The notes under the pieces: model-generated
Database searches by the model: none
What the model was told of the DNA's origin: nothing
Seen by the model: only the letters and a program-made list of their open reading frames with translations
Position numbers and translations under genes: made by a program
Source of the DNA: Amphiduros pacificus
Taxonomy: Eukaryota; Annelida; Polychaeta; Phyllodocida; Hesionidae
Assembly: GCA_949316495.1 (NCBI GenBank)
Contig: OX439000.1
Location: forward strand, 70,810,570 to 70,874,569
Direction of reading: 5' to 3'
DNA length: 64,000 bases
Shown here: piece after piece, positions 11,941 through 24,800 of the stretch
How the letters are laid out: the number at the start of each line of letters is the position of its first letter
Numbering within the stretch: position 1 is the first letter of the stretch

Positions 11941-12573
11941 GTAGGATAATCAGATCCTTACACAGCTCACTTTTGTCTCTATTGTTGCTATTGACCTACA
12001 TTTGAACCAGTGCTACAACTAACCTCTGGCTTAGCTGCTGCTGGTATTGAGTGTTGTATAAAGTAAAGGCATTTAAGCACAGCTCACACAGTGTGTCCCC
12101 CTCCATTGTTCCTACATTTGAACCAGGGGTCTTGGTATTTAACAGAGTTTATGTATTAGATGAGAGAGCAGAGTGTAAGTGAACTTAACAGCCTGCAGCA
12201 CAGAGGAAAAGACCTACATCATGAGGTCAGATATTAATCAGTGCAATGTATTTAGTATAAAGGAACCTGGTTTTAGCCATGTATACTATTATTGTTGACA
12301 GCACAGATCATTGCAGTACTGATTGTGACATTCGTCACAAGGTATCTAGTTAATTATGATGGCTAATAACATTGATCACAAAGTTTAGGGTACAAATTTT
12401 TATATAAATGTGCTTGATAATCTGATTTCCAAGAAACCTTTAAAACAGGCCAAACTCTACAATGCATATTTAAATAGTTCCTATTTTGATATTTCAGATA
12501 TTTAGATGGTGGTGCCACCAACATGTGATGTATTGCTGCACTTTTACATGAAAAGGTATATGGATGAGTGACC
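11941..12573. other. 5' flank of the adaptor gene
   Basis: No coding segment seen. It should contain the promoter of the SLP-76/BLNK-like gene if the start at 12574 is right. No TATA box or other decisive element was recognised. Confidence 0.35.
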
Positions 12574-12607
12574 ATGACTAACGTTCCAAGACCTGACCTG
12601 CACATAT
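12574..12607 (+). CDS. adaptor gene, proposed first coding exon
   Basis: ATG in context GTGACCATGA begins MTNVPRPDLHI, preceded in frame by a TGA at 12565-12567 and ended by a strong GTAAGT donor in phase 1. This exactly fits the next exon. Human SLP-76 begins MALRNVP, so the NVP is suggestive. The first half of the SAM domain is not present, so an exon may have been missed in 12608-13432, or translation may start at the ATG at 13453. Confidence 0.45.
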
Positions 12608-15600
12608 GTAAGTAATATACAGTTCACAACCCTTCTGCTGTTCTTTGAACTGAGCATGTGCAGAACATGAACTTCCTGCTTACTGGCTGCCATATTGAAT
12701 TTATGTCGTTGAACAAAACAGAGAATATTTCAAATGCACATTCAATGGGGAAATGTTCGACATTAAAACATTTTTGTATGTCCCGTTAAGAAAACAAACT
12801 ATTATTCACAGTTCGCATGTATTATTTATTTTACTTGAAAACACAATTTAAAGCCTTGTTTACATGGGCGAAAATATGTATAATTGACCGCAACAAACAT
12901 TACTCCTAGAAGTGGTGAAGAGACGGTGCTCTCTAGTGTTTGAGCGATAAAAGGTGAAAGATCGGCGAACTGTATATCTAGACATGCTTGAAGTATAGAA
13001 TCCATGATTGAGGTTCTGAAAGGTAGATCTTAATAATCACTCTGTTTGTCCTGTGTTTGTGTGTGTGTGTTTGTCACACCCTTTTTCCCTTTGTCCATTC
13101 CTTTGTTTGCTCCAATGTAACTATGGTCTCATGCAGTAGCTACTGGCTAATTGGTTAGCCATAAAAGATCACTGAATGATGTTTCAATGTGTTTATATAA
13201 ACATTAATCCCCTCTGACCAGAAATATGCTACCTATTTAGCTAGCTTTGGTTATAAAGGTGCACTATTTAAAGTAGTTGAAGGAGCGTTGACGTCATAAT
13301 GGTGGTATGGCTATTTATCAATGAAATAGTGACGTCAAACATTTTGGTATCTTAGCAACAGTCAACAACACATTTCATACAGCTGCGATCCCTAATGTTA
13401 ATTGATATACGATGTGACTTTTTATCTTTTAGCATGTCAAGATTTGTTATCAATGGGAGAATACAGCTGGGCTGGATGGTTGCGTCGCAGATATGATCTT
13501 CTTCCAGATCTCAGCAAACTCAATCGGATTAAGTTTATGAGCAAGATCACTGGAAAGATTAAAGTCAAACCTTGTGAGTAGAAGAAATAGGTGTGAATGC
13601 CATATCCCAAGCTGGAGACTTTGATATCTTAAAAAGACAGGGGTGATTTACATGGATATCACAATTCAAGAGTTGGAAGGGTATGAGATTTAGATATTAC
13701 TTTTTGCCTGCCAGAAATCAAAAACAAAATTTATTCTAATTTTAGGGTTCCAGAAATATATTATTGTGTGCAATGGATGTTTATATTTATATCGAAATGA
13801 GAGGGCGAAATCTCCTTCTGCAGCATACTCCTTGTTTGGATATAACCAGTAAGTAAACCTCATTCTGCAGCACACTCTTTTTATGGAAATAACCAGAAAA
13901 TAAATCTCATTCTGCAGCACACTCTTTTTATGGATATAACCAGAAAATAAATCTCATTCTGCAGCACACTCTTTTTGTGGATATAAAGAGTAAAATAAAT
14001 CTCATTCTGCAGCACAGTCCTTTTTTGGATATCACCAGAGAGTAAATATCATTCTGCAGCACAGTCCTTTTATGGATATAAACAGTAAAATAAATCTCAT
14101 TGTGCAGAACACTCTTTGTATGGATATAGCCAGAAAGTTAACCTCATTCTGTAGCACACTCAGAGAAGTTTAACTTTTAACCTTTTTATTGTTTATTGTA
14201 GGATAACACGAGCAGGTGACGTCCCACAGAATGAGGCTCCATGGGCATTCAAAGTGGTGCATACTCACAGTATCGTCAAAACGCATTACTATTCAGCTGC
14301 TTCAGAACCAGAACTTGCGGTATTCTTATTTTTCATCACCACGCTGATCTCATTTCCATGCTTTCACAATTTAAATACTCATTATATTCTAAAATATACA
14401 ACATTGTATTTCAAGATTTAGGCCTTTACTATTCTTCTCCCTACCCAAGGAAATTGTAAGTGCCATTAATCCCCAGAAAATGTTTTGATGGTTTTTGAAT
14501 TCACATTTTTCCTTTCAGTGAATTTGCAGTTGTTCTTTCCATAAACTGTTTAAACTCTGAAAGTAGATCTTAGTGACCTCAGAAAGTTAAAATCAATTTT
14601 CATTTCTTGAGTTTCAATATTTTTAATTCACTAGGTGTCTTTTATGTCATTTACAATGACTGCAGGGATAGGTTTGTAGACATGACCACTGATATAATGA
14701 CTACCATTCTATATGCTGTGAAGGGAATATTTTTATTTGGTAATTTGGTAAGAGATGGACAAACAAAGAAAAACTTATCGGTTATGTAATTTTACTCTTT
14801 TCCTTTGTTTGTTTGATCCTACAGTGGAACTGTTTTATACAATGTGCTGGGTTTATTTATATGCATGAGGCATCTGAGCATCCATGAGATTGTAAGTTGT
14901 AGTTGGCAACAAATAAGTTATTTTTGATGATATGCATTTCACCATCTGAATCTCTGCCTGTCAGTGATTGTCATAACTCCTATCTATTACCATTAAGTCC
15001 AGATAGGAGCTTCAGGATCCAAAGTTTTTTTATGAAAGGGCTGCCCCGATTGGTTTATCCCAATGAATTTTCTGACTGGTTAAACTATTAATATATTGGT
15101 GGAAGCCCTCTCCTGTATGACTAGACTATCAATAGATTGGTGGAATACCTTCAGGGCATGCTGGGGTATCTAATTTGGCTATTTATATATCTAGTGTGCT
15201 GAAAATATTATTATTATAAGTTTTTATTAATATTTCAAATTATTGATATAAAGACAAAATAGTCAACAGGTCAAGTTTGTAAAAGATGACATGAAATCTA
15301 ACAGAAATCTCTATCAGATTTAACAAAATGACCCTTGGTCCCAACCAGCCCTACTGGATCGCACAGATTTATCTGCTGCTAGATGGAGTTGGCTAGCAGA
15401 CTGGCTAATAATAGCTGTCTTAAATATGCAGGACTTTTTACAATATGTGTTCCAGTGTAATGCCTTTAGGGTTTTCTACAATATGTGTGACAGTATAACA
15501 CATGTAAGGCTTTCTACAATATGTGTGACAGTATAATGCCTGCAGGGCTTTCTACAATATGTGTTCCAGTGTAACACCTTCAGGGCTTTCTACAATATGT

Positions 15601-18376
15601 GTTCCAGTGTAACACCTTCAGGGCTTTCTACAATATGTGTTCCAGTGTAACACCTTCAGGGCTTTCTACAATATGTGTTCCAGTGTAACACGTGTAAGGC
15701 TTTCTACAATATGTGTTCCAGTGTAACACGTGTAAGGCTTTCTACAATATGTGTTCCAGTATAACACCTTCAGAGCTTTCTACAATATGTGTTCCAGTGT
15801 AACACCTTCCGGGCTTTCTACAATATGTGTTCCAGTGTAACACCTTCAGGGCTTTCTACAATATGTGTTCCAGTGTAACACCTTCCGGGCTTTCTACAAT
15901 ATGTGTTCCAGTGTAACACCTTCCGGGCTTTCTACAATATGTGTTCCAGTGTAACACCTTCGGGGCTTTCTACAATATTATGTGTTTCAGTGTAACACCT
16001 TCAGGGCTTTCTACAATATGTGTTCCAGTGTAACAACTTCAGGGCTTTCTACAATATGTGTTCCAGTATAACACCTTCAGAGCTTTCTACAATATGTGTT
16101 CCAGTGTAACACCTTCCGGGCTTTCTACAATATGTGTTCCAGTGTAACACCTTCCGGGCTTTCTACAATATGTGTTCCAGTGTAACACCTTCAGGGCTTT
16201 CTACAATATGTGTTCCAGTGTAACACCTTCAGGGCTTTCTACAATATGTGTTCCAGTGTAACACCTTCGGGGCTTTCTACAATATTATGTGTTCCAGTGT
16301 AACACCTTCCGGGCTTTCTACAATATGTGTTCCAGTGTAACACCTTCCGGGCTTTCTACAATATGTGTTCCAGTGTAACACCTTCAGGGCTTTCTACAAT
16401 ATGTGTTCCAGTGTAACACCTTCCGGGCTTTCTACAATATGTGTTCCAGTGTAACACCTTCAGGGCTTTCTACAATATGTGTTCCAGTGTAACACCTTCA
16501 GGGCTTTCTACAATATGTGTTCCAGTGTAACACCTTCGGGGCTTTCTACAATATTATGTGTTTCAGTGTAACACCTTCAGGGCTTTCTACAATATGTGTT
16601 CCAGTGTAACAACTTCAGGGCTTTCTACAATATGTGTTCCAGTATAACACCTTCAGAGCTTTCTACAATATGTGTTCCAGTGTAACACCTTCCGGGCTTT
16701 CTACAATATGTGTTCCAGTGTAACACCTTCCGGGCTTTCTACAATATGTGTTCCAGTGTAACACCTTCAGGGCTTTCTACAATATGTGTTCCAGTGTAAC
16801 ACCTTCAGGGCTTTCTACAATATGTGTTCCAGTGTAACACCTTCAGGGCTTTCTATTGCTGGTCTGTCCCTGTCTCTCACCAGCAAAGCTCTCCTTCTTC
16901 CACCTTTCTGGTTGTTTTTTATTTGTGTGAGGGTTAGCTACTTACTCAATTCTATTCACTCTATTCATTCAGCATGTGCCTGTCATCTCTATGGCTGTGT
17001 ATATCCTGATTCTTCCCATCACCATTGACTGTGTTGCTGCCTCTCTCATGTCTGTCTGTCATCTCTATGGCTGTTTATGTCCTGATTCTTCCCATCACCA
17101 TTGACTGTGTTGTTGCCTCTCTCATGCCTGTCTGTCATCTCTATGGCTGTTTATGTCCTGATTCTTCCCATCACCATTGACTGTGTTGCTATCTCTCTCA
17201 TGTCTGTCTGTCATCTCTATGGCTGTTTATGTCCTGATTCTTCCCATCATCATTGACTGTGTTGTTGCCTCTCTCATGTCTGTCTGTCATCTCTGGCTGT
17301 TTATGTCCTGATTCTTCCCATCACCATTGACTGTGTTGCTGCCTCTCTCATGTCTGTCTGTCATCTCTATGGCTGTTTATGTCCTGATTCTTCCCATCAC
17401 CATTGACTGTGTTGCTGCCTCTCTCATGTCTGTCTGTCATCTCTGTGGCTGTTTATGTCCTCATTCTTCCCATCACCATTGACTGTGTTGTTGCCTCTCT
17501 CATGTCTGTCTGTCATCTCTATGGCTGTTTATGTCCTGATTCTTCCCATCACCATTGACTGTGTTGCTATCTCTCTCATGTCTGTCTGTCATCTCTATGG
17601 CTGTTTATGTCCTGATTCTTCCCATCACCATTGACTGTGTTGTTGCCTCTCTCATGTCTGTCTGTCATCTCTGGCTGTTTATGTCCTGATTCTTCCCATC
17701 ACCATTGACTGTGTTGCTGCCTCTCTCATGTCTGTCTGTCATCTCTATGGCTGTTTATGTCCTGATTCTTCCCATCACCATTGACTGTGTTGCTGCCTCT
17801 CTCATGTCTGTCTGTCATCTCTGTGGCTGTTTATGTCCTCATTCTTCCCATCACCATTGACTGTGTTGTTGCCTCTCTCATGTCTGTCTGTCATCTCTAT
17901 CGCTGTTTATGTCCTGATTCTTCCGATCACCATTGACTGTGTTGTTGCCTGTCTCATGTCTGTCTGTCATCTCTATGGCTGTTTATGTCCTGATTCTTCC
18001 CATCACCATTGACTGTGTTGCTGCCTCTCTCATGTCTGTCTGTCATCTCTATGGCTGTTTATGTCCTGATTCTTCCCATCACCATTGACTGTGTTGCTGC
18101 CTCTCTCATGTCTGTCTGTCATCTCTATCGCTGTTTATGTCCTGATTCTTCCGATCACCATTGACTGTGTTGTTGCCTCTCTCATGTCTGTCTGTCATCT
18201 CTATGGCTGTTTATGTCCTGATTCTTCCCATCACCATTGACTGTGTTGCTGCCTCTCTCATGTCTGTCTGTCATCTCTATGGCTGTTTATGTCCTGATTC
18301 TTCCCATCACCATTGACTGTGTTGCTGCCTCTCTCATGTCTGTCTGTCATCTCTATGGCTGTTTATGTACTCATTC

Positions 18377-18470
<94 letters not shown>

Positions 18471-18841
18471 ATTTATATAGCGCTATTTCAGACTAGGTCT
18501 GCTCATGGCGCTTTTCGATGTAATACTTCGTGTATTCTTCCTGTCACCATTGTCTGTGTTGCTGCCTCTCTCATGGCTGTTTGTCATCTCTATGGCTGTT
18601 TATGTCCTGATTCTTCCCATCACCATTGACTGTGTTGCTGCCTCTCTCATGTCTGTCTGCCATCTCTATGGCTGTTTATGTCCTGATTCTTCCCATCACC
18701 ATTGACTGTGTTGTTGCCTCACTTATGTCTGTCTGTCATCTCTATCGCTGTTTATGTCCTGATTCTTCCCATCACCATTGACTGTGTTGTTGCCTCACTT
18801 ATGTCTGTCTGTCATCTCTATCGCTGTTTATGTACTCATTC

Positions 18842-18899
<58 letters not shown>

Positions 18900-21800
18900 A
18901 TTTATATAGCGCTATTTCAGACTAGGTCTGCTCATGGCGCTTTTCGATGTAATACTTCGTGTATTCTTCCTGTCACCATTGACTGTGTTGCTGCCTCTCT
19001 CATGTCTGTCTGTCATCTCTATGGCTGTTTATGTCCTGATTCTTCCCATCACCATTGACTGTGTTGCTGCCTCTCTCATGTCTGTCTGTCATCTCTGTGG
19101 CTGTTTATGTACTCATTCTTCCTGTCACCATTGACTGTGTTGCTGCCTCTCTCATGTCTGTCTGTCATCTCTGTGGCTGTTTATGTACTCATTCTTCCTG
19201 TCACCATTGACTGTGTTGCTGCCTCTCTCATGTCTGTCTGTCATCTCTGTGGCTGTTTATGTACTCATTCTTCCTGTCACCATTGACCGTGTTGCTACCT
19301 CTCTCTTGTGTGTCTGTCTGTCACCTTTATATGGAATTTAATTGATACTTTCTCTTTCTCAGCTTGTGTTGTGCATGTGCCTGCTTGTCACCTTTCTCTG
19401 ACTTTTATTTTGACAATATCAGTGCTGGGATTTGTGCCATGTTATGTGTTAGCATCGCTGATATATGACTGAAAACACATTGCAGATAACTCTGCTTTAT
19501 TTGTATGGCATAATTAAGTGTCACTTTCATTTTCAAGAATTATCTGTGGAGACAAGAACATCCAGTCACGTATGAGCATCCTTTAGAGATTCACAAAACA
19601 ACTCTACACACACATCAAAATGCCACCACTTTCATTTGATATAGCTCATTCTTCAATGGCAAGTTTGAGCTCAGCAAATACATCATGAAGCAAAATTTTC
19701 TTCTTTTTTGTTATTTTATGTAACAATTAAATTAGAGTTTACTGAAATAAACATGCTTTCTGCTTTAGCGAATTATCAATTCAGATATTGTATATAACAT
19801 ATTGTATTGTTATGTTTCTAATAAAAGGTTCTAAAATGTGAAATAAAATACATTTCTCCTTGGCACCTACATTCATAACTATTTCTCGATTTCAGATGTT
19901 GATGAAAGCATTCAAGAAAGAAATGAACTTCTCAAATGGAAAATATCAAAAAGTGTAAGTTGCATGCATTTACATAATATATGCAATTTACCTCACAGCC
20001 CATTGGGCATAAATAATTCCCGTAAAGGCAATGGGCATAACTAATTCATGTAAAGGCAATGGGCATAACTAATTCCTGTAAAGGCAATGGGCATAACTAA
20101 TTCCTGTAAAGGCAATGGACATAACTAATTCCTGTAAAGGCAATGGGCATAACTAATTCCTGTAAAGGCAATGGGCATAACTAATTCCTGTAAAGGCAAT
20201 GGGCATAACTAATTCCTGTAAAGGCAATGGGCATAACTAAATCTGTAAAAGCAATGGGCATAACTAATTCCTGTATAGGCAATGGGCATAACTAATTCCT
20301 GTAAAGGCAATGGGCATAACCAATTCCTGTGAAGGCAATGGGCATAACTAATTCCTGTAAAGGCAATGGGCATAACTAAATCCTGGAAAGGCAATGGGCA
20401 TAACTAATTCCTGTAAAGGCAATGGGCATAACTAAATCCTGTAAAGGCAATGGGCATAACTAATTCCTGTAAAGGCAATGGGCATAACTAAATCCTGTAA
20501 AGGCAATGGGCATAACTAATTCCTGTAAAGGCAATGGGCATAACTAATTCCTGTAAAGGCAATGGGCATAACTAATTCCTGTAAAGGCAATGGGCATAAC
20601 TAATTCCTGTAAAGGCAATGGGCATAACTAAATCCTGTAAAGGCAATGGGCATAACTAATTCCTGTAAAGGCAATGGGCATAACTAATTCCTGTAAAGGC
20701 AATGGAAGAAGCTATGTGAGTGTTGTTACCATGTTTTTTGGCATGAGTTATATGGTAAAATATAAATCATAAGCAACAATATGTTTTATTAATTTTACAA
20801 ATTCTATATATATATCAGATTCGAGGAAGATAATTCTGAAACCAACAGTGAATTTTATTCTGACATTGAGGAGCCTATCTATGAGGATGAAGAATTGGAG
20901 AATATTAGAACAAATTACTTTGATATGAAGAAATCTGGAGCAATAAAGGGTAAATACCAACTCTTTATTATTTGATAGGAACATTATATCCTTATAATGC
21001 AGAAAACCTTTTTGCTTTGACATGTTTCGTTGTAGTATAACCATAAGCCATGTGTAAAAACATATGGTGAGAGATAATTCAATGGTGCAATGAAGAAAAC
21101 AGGGAATGTGGTCAAGCATGGATTAGGAAACAATATGTATTTGAATGTTTCAGAGGAGGAAGAGGAAGACGAGATCCTGGCATCGCTTGATGAGGAGGAT
21201 CCATATTATGATGAAGGCCAGTCATTAGATGCTCCTCTTCAAGAAGCCCCGTCTCCACCAGGTATCTCCAGGGTGCCCTCGGTCCCACCCAAACGATTTG
21301 AACCACCATCAAAGCCAGCAAGGGCACCCTTGCCAAACCCTAGCAGATCCTCAGAGGTAGGTCATATGTCAACAGAATCAGCGATCATTGGAGCTGTAGT
21401 GTAAAACATGATAATAATGAACATCATATAGACGTGGATATTTGATATTTAAGTCAGCACAAGCTGACTTTATGTACTTGCTCCGTTTCCACCGCGTCCA
21501 CCACATCTGCAGCGTCCTCCGCACTTTGTTTTCTTCATCATTCCTTTACGCTTGGACATAAGGAATACATACTATAACATGATAATATGGAGGCCTGGAA
21601 ATTTTTTTTGGGCTGAACCTTTTGTGACCTTGGGTCAAGGTCAAGGTCAAGACCAGCACAGGAGCAACTTTGCTTGTGAATGCTGTATTTTCTTACAAAA
21701 TACAGCAATATTGATATAACTTGGTAGATGTGATCAACCTATGAGGGGCTTGGATAAGTTCGATATTGGGTGACCTTGGGCAATTTTCAAGGTCACAGGA

Positions 21801-24800
21801 GCCGATTTTCAAAATTGGCTATTTGTGATATTTTGCAAAAAAACTACAAATAGTATGTATTCTCACTACATTTTTCTTACACAATATCTTTATTCATAGT
21901 TTTTAGAAAAAATTATGTATTAGGTCAAAATGACCTACTTAAAGGTCCTAAAGGTCACAACTTCCAAAATATCGTGAATCTACCGTAATCCTTTACATAT
22001 CAGAGAAGATTATATTATCATGATATTATGTAAATATATATATCCTGTACAATATGTTCATGATTTGGAGAATAATTTATGTAACTAGATTGCTTTGACC
22101 GACTCATAGCACAAAAGAGATTGACATTTGTGAATTTGATAGTGCATGAACTCGCATTAAATACTGTGCTGACTTCAGTTTTGTGCCACGCACAAACTTT
22201 CTAGTTTCTTTCAGGTAAAGCTGGAGATGTTTAACTGTGGATTGATTCATTTTTATTTGATGAGACCAGTCTGAACACCTGGGGTTGCCAATTCATTTCC
22301 ATCTTTTAATAGTGTATTTATGTTTTGATACCCAGTATTATATAAATACCCCTGCGATATGCAAATAGGCAAATAAAGTTGCTTGGCTCAATATTTGTGG
22401 AGCCAATAGGATCATAGATCAATCTCAAGCTTACAGGTATTGTGATATTTTATTGTGAGAAGTTTTTTAGTTTACCGTGCAATCATTGAATTTTGTGCAT
22501 AAAGAATTTGCCTACAATCTTGATGCAATTTCTTTGGTCCTCAGGAACTAGTAATTGATTGCATTCCTAACAAATAATTTCCCAACTTGATCAATTCTGT
22601 AAATATGTTCATTCTCCCCTTTTATTCATCAATAAAGTAACTCAAGATAGATAATTTATCATAATCACTCTTCTTATGGCGACAAATTTAAATCTTCAGA
22701 GCTGTGATTGGTGACATTGATGTTAAGAAGTAAATTGGTAATGCTTGGTTAACAGCTGATGAATGCAGTGGTGATGGCTGGACTGTGCAGGGGAGGTTGC
22801 CCCTCTTATCAGCCCCCAAGTTGCACACTTGAAATGACACTTGTTGATTTAGTGATGGTTGGGTCTGGCTAGAGTGCATTCAATAAAATATTTTTAAAAG
22901 TATTTTTTTTCCAATATTTTAGATTTAGTGTGCCAAAATAGCTCAATTGGTAGAATATTTGCCTTGAGATCCAGGGATTCCCAGTTCAAATCCTGGCCAG
23001 TTTCTATCAACCACTTTGAGCAAACATTGTCTGGAATCAGCGGTATATGAATGTCAGCTACTTAGAGGCTAAACAGAGGTAGTCGATCCTCAAACTATCT
23101 CTGCCTACATTGCTCAAATTCGTGGCCGCCACCACCAGTCACAGATCCTAAATATCCATATTTAAATTTTGAAAGCATGTATTTCAGAGTTGCATCATTA
23201 AACACTTCAAACTAAACAATGCAGGCCCACTAATCGACTATCTCTGTTTCGCAGAGTATCAGAGGCCAAACATCAAGAATATCAATATATTTATTTGAAT
23301 TGCATGGGTTACTGATGCAAACTGATCAAATGTTAAAAAATGATTTTAAAAGATTAACAGATTAAGAGACATTGTCCCGTAAGAACATATTGTTATTGGT
23401 TACAGCGGCCACCTCCTCCCAACATTCCTGCCCCCGATTTGCCTCTGCCGGAGAGGCCTCTTCCTGAGCGGCCTGGCGGAGACTCGGATAGGAGTAACGC
23501 TTCATCTCTTCGCAAGAAGCCCCACAGAACTCCCTCAGGCAGCTCACAAGGGTCACGAGGTAAGCTCTCAAATCTATTTCCCAGATGTGCTGAGTGAATA
23601 ATTTCTTTCGGCAACATAAGTAACAAGTAATTTCAGCTTTCCTCAAGATAGGAGGAGAAATATGTGAAAAATGTAAGAGCCACTTTACAAGACAACAATA
23701 TTTTTTTTTATTCAGATGAAGATGATGAAGTTTTTCCTCCAGTGTCAAATATTAAGAGTCGCATAGAATTTCTCAACAGTGATGTTAACAACAAAGGCAT
23801 GCTGCACAGTCCTCCCCCAGGTGAGAAGGTTTGATCTGCTCCATATATGACGCTTATACTCTCACAGTCCTCCCCCAGGTGAGAAGGTTTGATCTGCTCC
23901 ATATATGACGCTTATACTCCCACAGTCCTCCCCCAGGTGAGAAGGTTTGATCTGCTCCATATATGACGCTTATACTCTCACAGTCCTCCCCCAGGTAAGA
24001 AGGTTTGATCTGCTCCATATATGACGCTTATACTATCACATTCCTCCCCCAGGTGAGAAGGTTTGATCTGCTCCATATATGATGCTTATACTCTCACAGT
24101 CCTCCCCCAGGTGTGAAGGTTTGATCTGCTCCATATATGACGCTTATACTCTCACAGTCCTCCCCCAGGTGAGAAGGTTTGATCTGCTCCATATATGACG
24201 CTTATACTCTCACAGCTTGACTGCCTAAATGGAACCAGAGGTGGAAGTAAAATATGATGAATCTAATCTGTGCTAACTAGGAAGAATATGCCTTATAACA
24301 AGTGTTTTTACTGAGAGGAATATGTGATATCACATGTTATTGGCATTGAGGGAGGGTTATAGGTGAATGTTAAATCATTAGTGCCATTTGTTCCATATTT
24401 GTTATAATTGTGGTGTACATGAGGTACATTTTAGATATATTTGTGGTGTGCTTCTACTCTGTTTGATTTGCAAATAAGGTATGATTTGATTGGTCATTTT
24501 TTAGCAGGAAGACTAAACAGACTGATGACAGCTCTGCATTCAGAATTAGGTCATATGAATTCAACAAAAAACCATAAATCCAGTCAACCAACAGGTATAT
24601 CTATATCATAAGATTGCCTATACCTCATCTTGTACATGTGTCTAAGCTGCATGAATGTATTGAACATGTTAGAAATTTAAGTAAAAATGAAGATAAAAAG
24701 TACCGGACACATATATGATACTCTTTGTAGAGAATATATTCATTTCTGAATATATTATAGTTTTCTCACTGTTTATCTCCCACTTCTTTTACATTTTTGG

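Larger units (their letters stand above)
16970..19330 (+). repeat. 76 bp minisatellite, ~28 copies, with two inserted (AAT)n elements
   Basis: Unit of TGTCTGTCTGTCATCTCTAT, GGCTGTTTATGTCCTGATTC, TTCCCATCACCATTGACTGT and GTTGCTGCCTCTCTCA. A 5 bp-shorter variant (CATCTCTGGCTG) recurs 375 bp apart (about 17289 and 17664), so blocks of five units were copied. The array abuts the 38 bp array. Interruptions at 18378-18540 and 18843-18970 are copies of one inserted element. Confidence 0.92.

Noticed and set aside
14820-14895. candidate adaptor exon between exons 2 and 3
   Set aside because: It has an acceptor and a GTAAGT donor, but every phase fitting exon 2 runs into a stop.
15431-20704. CRISPR-like regularly repeated arrays
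   Set aside because: Units are contiguous tandem copies with no unique spacers, there are no cas genes, and the genome is eukaryotic.
22931-23000. possible tRNA gene
   Set aside because: Same reason: promoter boxes are tRNA-like, but the acceptor stem does not close and a SINE body follows.
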